Origin: Shewanella sp. MBTL60-112-B2
GTDB taxonomy: Bacteria > Pseudomonadota > Gammaproteobacteria > Enterobacterales > Shewanellaceae
NCBI RefSeq assembly: GCF_019655055.1
Contig: NZ_BPFA01000001.1
Coordinates: 124,001 to 188,000 of the forward strand
DNA length: 64,000 nucleotides
Direction: 5' to 3'
Part shown: positions 57,768 through 64,000 of the stretch, one piece after another
Numbering within the stretch: position 1 is the first letter of the stretch
How the letters are laid out: the number at the start of each line of letters is the position of its first letter
Program-made: the position numbers and the translations under genes
The notes under the pieces: model-generated
The model's database searches: none
Told to the model about the DNA's origin: nothing
Seen by the model: only the letters and a program-made list of their open reading frames with translations

Positions 57768-58865
57768 ATGAAAAACGCATTATTTCAACCCGTACAACTA
57801 GGTCGCCACACTCTCAATAACCGTATTGTAATGCCACCAATGACCCGCTCGCGCGCCACGCAGCCTGGTAATGAAGCTAACGATATGATGGCGACTTACT
57901 ATGCGCAGCGTGCATCAGCAGGTCTTATTGTTGCAGAAGGCACGCAAATTTCACCTATGGGCCAAGGCTATGCGTGGACGCCAGGCATTTACAGCCCATC
58001 ACAAATTGCTGGTTGGAAGAAAACTACTGACGCAGTACATGAAAAAGGCGGAGTTATTTTTGCCCAGCTTTGGCATGTGGGCCGTGTGACGCACCCAGAT
58101 AATATTGGTGGTGAGCAGCCGATTTCATCTTCAGCATTAAAAGCGCAAGGCGTTAAGGTGTTTATCGATAATGGCAGCGATGATCCAGGTTTTGTTGAAG
58201 TGGTTGAGCCGCGTGAAATGACTAAAGCCGATATCGACATGGTCATTGGTCAATATCGTCAGGCCGCGCTAAATGCAATTGAAGCAGGTTTTGATGGCAT
58301 TGAACTGCACGCAGCTAACGGCTATTTGGTGAATCAGTTTATTGATTCTGAAGCGAATAACCGTACCGACGAATACGGTGGTAGCATTGAAAACCGTTTA
58401 CGCTTTCTAGATGAAGTGGTGGCAACTATGGTAGATGCCATTGGTAGCGACAAAGTGGGTGTGCGTTTAGCGCCATTTACTTCACTTAACGGCACAGTCG
58501 ATGCGACACCGGAAGAGACTTATACCGCGGCGGCAGCGTTACTTAATAAGCATAAGATTGTGTATTTACACCTTGCTGAAGTGGACTGGGACGATGCACC
58601 TGAAACTCCGGAAGCATTTAAACGTGCAGTACGTGATGCATTTGATGGTGTACTCATTTACGCCGGTAAATATGACGCTGATAAAGCGGCGCAAACTGTC
58701 GCTGATGGTTTAGCCGATATGATAGGTTTTGGGCGTCCGTTTGTGGCAAACCCTGATTTACCTAATCGTATTAAGCATGGATTTGAGCTTGCCACGCACG
58801 ACCCTGCAACCTTGTTTGGTGGTGGCGAAAAAGGCCTAACTGATTACAGCGAATATAATCAGTAG
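57768..58865 (+). CDS. nemA: N-ethylmaleimide reductase / alkene reductase (Old Yellow Enzyme)
   Basis: 365-residue FMN oxidoreductase reducing activated alkenes and nitro compounds with NADPH. OYE landmarks: NRIVMPPMTRSRAT, FAQLWHVGRVTHP, DGIELHAANGYLVNQFIDSEANNRTDEYGG (in shorter parts) and the GFGRPFVANPDLP FMN-phosphate loop. ATG 57768 with AGAGGAA at 7 nt is preferred over TTG 57762. It follows gloA by 108 bp. Confidence 0.93.
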   Translation: MKNALFQPVQLGRHTLNNRIVMPPMTRSRATQPGNEANDMMATYYAQRASAGLIVAEGTQISPMGQGYAWTPGIYSPSQIAGWKKTTDAVHEKGGVIFAQLWHVGRVTHPDNIGGEQPISSSALKAQGVKVFIDNGSDDPGFVEVVEPREMTKADIDMVIGQYRQAALNAIEAGFDGIELHAANGYLVNQFIDSEANNRTDEYGGSIENRLRFLDEVVATMVDAIGSDKVGVRLAPFTSLNGTVDATPEETYTAAAALLNKHKIVYLHLAEVDWDDAPETPEAFKRAVRDAFDGVLIYAGKYDADKAAQTVADGLADMIGFGRPFVANPDLPNRIKHGFELATHDPATLFGGGEKGLTDYSEYNQ

Positions 58866-58900
58866 CATTAGCTACACTTCCTAATTTAAAATAGTCAGTA

Positions 58901-58935
58901 ATAGCAATCCCATGTGGATTGCTATTTTGTTTTTA
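58901..58935 (+). terminator. Terminator after nemA
   Basis: ATAGCAATCC / GGATTGCTAT hairpin followed by T-rich tail. Confidence 0.85.
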
Positions 58936-59010
58936 TGCTGACTATTTTGATGTCGTCACTTCTCTCCATATCAAAATAACGTATCTATCTTCTTTTTAAG
59001 AGTGCTCAGA

Positions 59011-59907
59011 ATGCGCGGAGTCTTGTATCTTTTTATCGCCACCTTATTGGCCGCAATGGGCTGGATTGCCTCAAAAGTTGTGGTGCAATCGATGGCGGGA
59101 GAAATGTTTATCGCGAGTAGGTTTATCCTTGCAAGCCTGATTTTAGTGCCTTTTTGTTATAAAAGTTTGCTTAAGCTAAGCGCTAAGCAAGTGCTATCGG
59201 CTTGCGGAGTCGGGGTGTTTTTAGGCTTAGCATTACAGGTTTGGATTTATGCGGTTTCAATAAGTGATGGCTTATCTGAGGGGGCGTTTATCATGAGCTT
59301 AGCCATGATTATTGCGCCGCTTACCGCTTGGTTACTGTTCCAGGTTAAGCCTAACCGCGCTTTTTGGATTGCGCTGCCCGTCAGTGTTAGCGGCATGATG
59401 CTAATGAGCTTAACCAATGGCTGGAAGATGGAATCGAGCCAGTTATTGTTCTTACTCGCATCGGCATTGTTGTCGGTACATTTTGTCATGAACAAGCGGA
59501 TTAGCGGTAACCTTAAACCTCTAGTATCTATTTGTTTGCAGCTATTTGTTGTTGGTTTAGTCGGCTTGTTATATACACTATATACTGAGCCTGAAGCCGT
59601 AGAGTTTTCTAATCATTTGCTAGTCTGGTTTGTGCTTTCGATTGTTATGGCTACTTCGGTGCGTTACTTATTACAGACGATGGGACAGTACAAGGTCAGT
59701 ATGGAAACCGCTGCGTTGCTAATGATCTTAGAACCTATTTGGACTCTATTGCTCAGCATTAGCGTGTTGGGCGAGACGCTAGAACCGCAAAAGCTACTCG
59801 GCGGCGGGGTGATTTTTGTGTCACTGTTTCTCTATATTAAGTTATCGCGGCGATTTGCTAAGGAAGAGCAGGCAAAGGCGATACAAGCTGAGACCGTAAA
59901 AGCATAG
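59011..59907 (+). CDS. EamA/DMT family transporter
   Basis: 298-residue inner-membrane protein with ten predicted helices forming two EamA repeats. Repeat 1 about 5-130 (WIASKVVVQSMAGEMFIASRF), repeat 2 about 145-280, ending ILEPIWTLLLSISVLGETLEPQKLLGGGVIF, the typical last EamA segment. Substrate unknown (small metabolite export). Start ATG 59011 preferred over GTG 59002. Confidence 0.88.
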   Translation: MRGVLYLFIATLLAAMGWIASKVVVQSMAGEMFIASRFILASLILVPFCYKSLLKLSAKQVLSACGVGVFLGLALQVWIYAVSISDGLSEGAFIMSLAMIIAPLTAWLLFQVKPNRAFWIALPVSVSGMMLMSLTNGWKMESSQLLFLLASALLSVHFVMNKRISGNLKPLVSICLQLFVVGLVGLLYTLYTEPEAVEFSNHLLVWFVLSIVMATSVRYLLQTMGQYKVSMETAALLMILEPIWTLLLSISVLGETLEPQKLLGGGVIFVSLFLYIKLSRRFAKEEQAKAIQAETVKA

Positions 59908-60083
59908 AAGGTACTAGATCCTAGGAGAAGCTGAGAAAGGTCCTAGGTTTTAGGAGAGACTAAGACGGAAAAACGGCTTTAATCTTACTTTGTAGGGCGG
60001 GCTTTAGCCTGTCACCTTTTTGCTTTTCCTAGCAGGGCGAATCCCGTTCTCGCAGCGAAGCGTCTTAGAGCCTAGGACCTTCT
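59906..60083. repeat. Candidate small inverted-repeat element
   Basis: 178-bp block with imperfect terminal inverted repeats (AGAAGGTACTAGATCCTAGG at left; reverse of right end AGAAGGTCCTAGG) and a third internal copy AAGGTCCTAGG. It holds no gene and overlaps the last bases of the EamA stop codon. Looks like a MITE or palindromic repeat; needs comparison with other copies. Confidence 0.4.
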
Positions 60084-60090
60084 TTAATAT

Positions 60091-60120
60091 AAAAAGCCAG
60101 CTAATTTAGCTGGCTTTTTA
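60091..60120. terminator. Bidirectional terminator
   Basis: AAAAAGCCAGCTAA / TTAGCTGGCTTTTT hairpin, serving gltS (minus) and the EamA side. Confidence 0.9.
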
Positions 60121-60137
60121 CTATTATGGATTAAAGG

Positions 60138-61361
60138 TTAGCCAACAAAAATCATGAAACCCTTCAAGATAACGGCGTTGACGATATCGACAAAGAAGGC
60201 ACCTACAATTGGTACCACCATAAAGGCTTGTGGTGATGGACCAGTTCTTGATACCAGTGCGCCCATGTTCATTACCGCTGTTGGTGTCGCACCAAGGCCG
60301 AAACCACAATGGCCGCCAGCCATAACTGCGGCGTCATAATTGCTGCCCATCATTCTAAATGTCACAAAGTACGCAAACAGTGCAAGTACTGCTGTTTGCA
60401 CGACTAAAATGATCAGTAGTGGAATCGCAAGGTCAAAAATTTCCCATAGCTTTAGGTTCATTAACGCCATAGATAGGAATAAGGCGAGAGACACGGAGCC
60501 CAGCACATCGACACATTCGCTGTTGATCTTATAACCGCGAGAGATCTCGGTGAGATTGGTAATGATCACGCCAATAAACAGTGCATACACAAACTCGGGC
60601 ATTTTTAGCCAGCTTGCGCCGACAGCCTCAATGAGTGCACTGGTCCATTTCGCACCAGCCACACAGAGCAGCATAATAAACAAAACTTCCAGTACGCTCT
60701 TGGCAGTGACTCTGTCTTCCTCAAACTGGTCATAGGTGACCAGATCGGGATGATCTGTATGGTGGTTACCACCAATACCGTAACTTGATACTAGGTTATT
60801 CTTGTTGATGAGTCGCTGCGCCACTGGGCCGCCGATAATACCGCCCATCACCAAACCAAAAGTAGCCGCCGCCATGGCAAACTCAAGCGTGTTGATGCCG
60901 TATTCAGTTTGGAAGGTATCAGCCCAAGCTGCGCCAGTTCCATGGCCGCCAGATAGCGTAATAGAGCCTGCAATTAAGCCCATAAAGGAATCTAAGCCCA
61001 GTAGATTTGCAAGGCTAACACCTACGATATTTTGGATAACGATAAATAAGGATGCGACACCTAGGAATAGAAAGACCTTACTGCCTCCTTTGAGTAACAG
61101 CTTATAGTTCGCCGCCAAACCTACAGTACTGAAAAACATCAGCATCAAAGTATTTTGCATCGATAGGCTAAATGCCACCGTTATATTGTTGAAGTGCAGC
61201 ACGGTAATAAGTGCGGCTACTATCAAACCGCCGACGATGGGTTCGGGGATATTGTATTTCTTAAAAAGTGGAACATGACGATTAACCGCATGGCCGATGA
61301 AAAGCACGAGAATCGCAACTAAGAACGATTCTAATTCTCCAATTGTAAAGACTGTATTCAT
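60138..61361 (-). CDS. gltS: Sodium/glutamate symporter GltS
   Basis: 407-residue inner-membrane Na+-coupled glutamate transporter with two inverted GltS repeats. Family blocks: PEPIVGGLIVAALI near residue 40, LSGGHGTGAAWADTF (about 136-150) and VMAGGHCGFGLGATPTAVMNM (about 347-367), which form the substrate-binding reentrant loops. AGGAG lies 5 nt before the ATG. Length is standard. Confidence 0.93.
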   Translation of the reverse strand: MNTVFTIGELESFLVAILVLFIGHAVNRHVPLFKKYNIPEPIVGGLIVAALITVLHFNNITVAFSLSMQNTLMLMFFSTVGLAANYKLLLKGGSKVFLFLGVASLFIVIQNIVGVSLANLLGLDSFMGLIAGSITLSGGHGTGAAWADTFQTEYGINTLEFAMAAATFGLVMGGIIGGPVAQRLINKNNLVSSYGIGGNHHTDHPDLVTYDQFEEDRVTAKSVLEVLFIMLLCVAGAKWTSALIEAVGASWLKMPEFVYALFIGVIITNLTEISRGYKINSECVDVLGSVSLALFLSMALMNLKLWEIFDLAIPLLIILVVQTAVLALFAYFVTFRMMGSNYDAAVMAGGHCGFGLGATPTAVMNMGALVSRTGPSPQAFMVVPIVGAFFVDIVNAVILKGFMIFVG

Positions 61362-61720
61362 ATGACTCCTAGCAAAATAGATAAAGGCGTTATGTAAAAA
61401 ACACCAATTTGTTACTAAGTTTTTATTTTTATTGAGTTATTTGTATGTTGTCATGCCTTTGTGGCGGAACATACTGCCACACTTATTTATGTTTTAGATA
61501 TCCCATATTTAGAAAACTGTTGCGTTTTTACATTAATTTTTTTTTAGAAATGGCCTGCTATAAACTTTAAGCCTATTAGGCTTTCTGTTTGGTGTGAAAG
61601 CTATTAATTCTGTTACTTTGGCTATACTTGGATGATTCGACTCGCTCTTTTGTCATTGCAGATTTAAACGCTGCGCTAAGGGCGAAGGTTAATCTGATTA
61701 AACTGGAAAGGAGTTTAAAG
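61362..61720. promoter_or_regulatory. Divergent region gltS / coiled-coil protein
   Basis: 359 bp, AT-rich, with a weak hairpin AAGCCTATTAGGCTT at 61568-61583. No supported gene. Confidence 0.4.
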
Positions 61721-62257
61721 ATGAAAGCCACACAACTAGTGAGTGCACTATTTCTATCTATATCGTTACTTCTCGCGCCAAGTGCCGTGGCTGAACCGCC
61801 ACAAAAAGCTGAAAAAGAGCTGAATAAACGCCAGCAAGAACTAGATAAAACACTGCGAAAAGAAGAGAAGCAGGCAGCCAAAGATGCGCGAGAAGCCAGA
61901 AAGAATGCTGACAAGTATGATCGTGAAGCGCGTAAAGCAGCCGATAAAGATATGAAAGAGGCTAAGAAGGATGCGCAAGAAGCCAGAAAGGATGCTGACA
62001 AGTACGATCGTGAAGCACGTCAAGCAGCCGATAAAGATATGAAAGAGGCTAAGAAGGATGCGCAAGAAGCCAGAAAGGATGCTGACAAGTACGATCGTGA
62101 AGCACGTCAAGCAGCCGATAAAGATATGGAAGAGGCTAAGAAGGATGTGCAAGAAGCGAGAAAGGATGCTGACAAGTATGATCGTGAGGCGCGTAACAAA
62201 GCCGATGAACTTAAACGCGAAGTTGAAAAGAAGCCGATCCCAGCAAGGAACAAATAG
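61721..62257 (+). CDS. Exported repeat-built coiled-coil protein
   Basis: 178-residue exported protein: signal peptide MKATQLVSALFLSISLLLAPSAVA then a highly charged helical rod of 29-residue repeats (EARKDADKYDREARQAADKDM then KEAKKDAQ), about 3.5 copies. Strong AAGGAG site 8 nt before ATG 61721; an upstream frame start at 61628 is not supported. Periplasmic spacer or structural role is likely; exact function unknown. Confidence 0.72.
   Translation: MKATQLVSALFLSISLLLAPSAVAEPPQKAEKELNKRQQELDKTLRKEEKQAAKDAREARKNADKYDREARKAADKDMKEAKKDAQEARKDADKYDREARQAADKDMKEAKKDAQEARKDADKYDREARQAADKDMEEAKKDVQEARKDADKYDREARNKADELKREVEKKPIPARNK
61892..62200 (+). repeat. 87-bp tandem coding repeat
   Basis: Units begin at 61892, 61979, 62066 and 62153 (last partial). 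Copies 2 and 3 differ at only 2 of 87 positions, so expansion is recent. Confidence 0.9.
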
Positions 62258-62267
62258 AACAAATAAC

Positions 62268-62295
62268 AAAGCCAGCAATTGATGCTGGCTTTTTT
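62268..62295. terminator. Bidirectional terminator
   Basis: AAAGCCAGCA / TGCTGGCTTT hairpin, T-run, between convergent genes. Confidence 0.88.
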
Positions 62296-62318
62296 AGGTT
62301 AGCTCTAGCTTAAGCCAA

Positions 62319-64000
62319 CTAGCTTAATTTTAGCAAGAAGGTTAAAAGTTGCTGCTTGCTATCGCGAACCCGATATAGGGTGTCCATGATAGGTTTAATG
62401 AGCTGATTTGCCGCTTTTAAGTTGCGCCTTTCATTACGTAAGCTTAGGCCTAAAACGGTTAACATGATAGCCCCAAAGACAGATGCACAGATTAGATACT
62501 GGCTACTATAATAGGCCGCAGTAATCGTTATGCCCAGTAGAAGTGCCACCAAAAATTTGGCGCAGAGGCAGGTTTTACCGTAGTCGACTACCGACTCTGG
62601 CATCAGCCATTCACCTTTGCTGATGTTGTAATAGTACTCAGCATAGGTATGGTTTCTCTTCTTACCGAATAAGCGTGAATAGCCTACCAGTAGGTAATCG
62701 CCAACATCAGTTGAGCTTAACATTGACTCAGGCAGACACTGCTCAAACCTTTCGCCTTGATTGTTTTCAACTTGAATGGTCGATTCTAGTCTAGAGTCTC
62801 GGCTACGATCGTAGTGGGTTTCGTATGTTGAAACTACATCGAGGCGGCTACTCGTTCGCACGGTATAAACGTCTACTTTTTCGGTTACTTGTGTCGTTAC
62901 TTCTCGGTCAACCACTTGCACCATATAACACCAGGCATTGCTTTCTATTTGCTGGTTACGACCTAATACATGGCTAAAGACTAACGTGTCTTGATGATTA
63001 CAGCTAAATTCGGCCAGTTTAGCTTGGCGCATCTGCGCAGCGCTCTTACAAGGTGTGGTTTGCTTTATAGCCTCCAGCGGATGGACTTTGCTACTGGTAC
63101 AATTTTGTTGCTCGCTTGCCATTTCACTCGCTGACTCAGCAAAGGTTTCGGTTTTACTGATTTCAACATCTGTGCTTTCAACATCTTTGCCGTTAAGCGT
63201 GACGCTATTTTCTTGTTGTACTTGTTGAGACAGGCCACAGTGAAAGCAGTGATAGGCATGGCTGTGCAGCCGGCTTTCGCAGTGATGGCAAAATGTATCA
63301 TCTTGCGCATTAGGGCGGATCAATCTGTGATAGCCCAGTTGTTCTTTACTGATCTCAACCAGCTCTTTAAGTGTGGCATTGATCTTTTCGAGTCTGGTGG
63401 ACTCAAGTTGGAATTGTTTCTGGCCTTTACTATGTAGTGGCGCAGCCATCACCACACCGACAAACGTCCCAAGAAATAGCGCGGCTTCACCGGTTAGCCC
63501 CATGAGGCCCGAAACCAAAGCTAATAGAATTGCAACAAATACACTCACTGCAATAGGGCCTGCCCAGCCAGGATTTTGGGTGTTGTAATCTTTCTCTCGC
63601 GTCCAGCGCTGACCCACATCTTTATGACGAATAACAGCTGCGGCGTAGTCATTGTTTCTGACGGTATTTTTACTCACGTTAGCGACGAGTTCATGTTGCA
63701 ACTGAATTTGAGTCGGCTCTAGGATAGTAAGCAATTCGCCTGGTTTGAGATCATTAAACTCACTATTTTCGGCATTGAGGCTGATCTGCTTGGTGCTACC
63801 GTCAGCAGCCTCAAGTATCACCCACCAGTATGAGTACTTAAGTCCGCCCTTGCTGCTTCTTTGATAGTGGTAGGTACTCTTGAGGACGCCTGTAAACAGT
63901 GTTGACTCCGGACAGCTTTGCTTTAGCTCATCAAGGATCTTGGGATGAAGCTCCAGTACACCTTTAAGTTGGCGTGCTTCTTCAAGCGTGTCGCCACACC
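62319..64000 (-). CDS. Zinc-ribbon membrane protein, 5' end outside the window
   Basis: At least 560 residues; the frame stays open to the window edge (upstream residues include LELHPKILDELKQSCPEST and KYSYWWVILEAADGS), so the apparent GTG at 63821 is not the true start. Contains two membrane helix pairs (about 90-130 and 425-465 counted from 63821) and a zinc-ribbon-like CHHCESRLHSHAYHCFHCG block (about 180-198). Unknown function; possibly a membrane sensor or assembly factor. Confidence 0.7.
   Translation of the reverse strand, partial: CGDTLEEARQLKGVLELHPKILDELKQSCPESTLFTGVLKSTYHYQRSSKGGLKYSYWWVILEAADGSTKQISLNAENSEFNDLKPGELLTILEPTQIQLQHELVANVSKNTVRNNDYAAAVIRHKDVGQRWTREKDYNTQNPGWAGPIAVSVFVAILLALVSGLMGLTGEAALFLGTFVGVVMAAPLHSKGQKQFQLESTRLEKINATLKELVEISKEQLGYHRLIRPNAQDDTFCHHCESRLHSHAYHCFHCGLSQQVQQENSVTLNGKDVESTDVEISKTETFAESASEMASEQQNCTSSKVHPLEAIKQTTPCKSAAQMRQAKLAEFSCNHQDTLVFSHVLGRNQQIESNAWCYMVQVVDREVTTQVTEKVDVYTVRTSSRLDVVSTYETHYDRSRDSRLESTIQVENNQGERFEQCLPESMLSSTDVGDYLLVGYSRLFGKKRNHTYAEYYYNISKGEWLMPESVVDYGKTCLCAKFLVALLLGITITAAYYSSQYLICASVFGAIMLTVLGLSLRNERRNLKAANQLIKPIMDTLYRVRDSKQQLLTFLLKLS

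Noticed and set aside
61841..62278. 145-codon Leu/Ile/Phe-rich minus-strand frame
   Set aside because: It is the mirror of the 87-bp coding repeat; apparent membrane helices come from reading charged codons backwards, and no ribosome site precedes it.

Overview
The window looks like a chromosomal segment of a marine gammaproteobacterium of the Shewanella type (Alteromonadales). This is inferred from three things. First, it carries the zapA / 6S RNA / ygfB / ubiH / ubiI / gcvT-gcvH-gcvP neighbourhood. Second, it carries small families typical of Shewanella and Vibrio (OmpV, DUF3083, DUF3081, DUF3297, DUF3861, MerC). Third, it has respiratory multihaem cytochromes and a sodium-based transport set (NhaD, GltS). 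There are no rRNA genes, no tRNA genes that I can see, no insertion sequence with a transposase, and no CRISPR array.

Layout. 1-3.5 kb: an RstA/RstB-like two-component system facing a lipoprotein and the outer-membrane protein OmpV. 3.6-4.5 kb: two 121-bp tandem repeats, the 6S RNA gene (ssrS) and zapA on the minus strand. 4.9-13.5 kb: ygfB, the ubiquinone monooxygenases ubiH and ubiI, and the glycine cleavage genes gcvT, gcvH and gcvP, separated by unusually long structured gaps. 13.8-19 kb: small accessory genes, including a DUF4823 lipoprotein, an AT-rich secreted protein beside a broken gene, a tyrosine-phosphatase-like enzyme and a MerC-type membrane protein. 19-27.4 kb: a secreted degradation locus with a 1208-residue chitinase-like protein and a divergent 1004-residue collagenase-like protease.

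27.4-32.2 kb: small exported proteins, an overlapping pair of paralogous envelope proteins, a deoxycytidylate deaminase and an M20 peptidase. 32.2-36.3 kb: a divergent respiratory pair, a TorA/BisC-type molybdoenzyme with its own C-terminal haem c and a TorC-like pentahaem cytochrome, around a perfect 14-bp inverted repeat. 36.3-45.8 kb: NhaD, an NRAMP-like transporter, DUF3861, DUF3297, a Bax-like glucosaminidase, a chemoreceptor, a GGDEF protein and a TsaA/TrmO-like protein. 46-51.6 kb: conserved hypotheticals, a cold-shock protein and an ankyrin protein. 51.7-54.6 kb: a DUF2256 / FeS photolyase / flavin reductase operon and a small membrane protein behind a 15-bp hairpin. 54.9-64 kb: an OsmC-YcaO fusion, gloA and nemA for electrophile detoxification, an EamA transporter, GltS, a repeat-built coiled-coil protein and a zinc-ribbon membrane protein cut off by the window end.

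I see no obvious new defence system. The most distinctive features are the haem-fused molybdoenzyme whose tail resembles the tail of its divergent cytochrome partner, the repeated 6S tail and terminator region, the large uncharacterised segment inside the chitinase, the hairpin over a ribosome binding site at 54.3 kb, a 23-codon hydrophobic peptide gene at 43.7 kb, and several structured gaps around the gcv genes.
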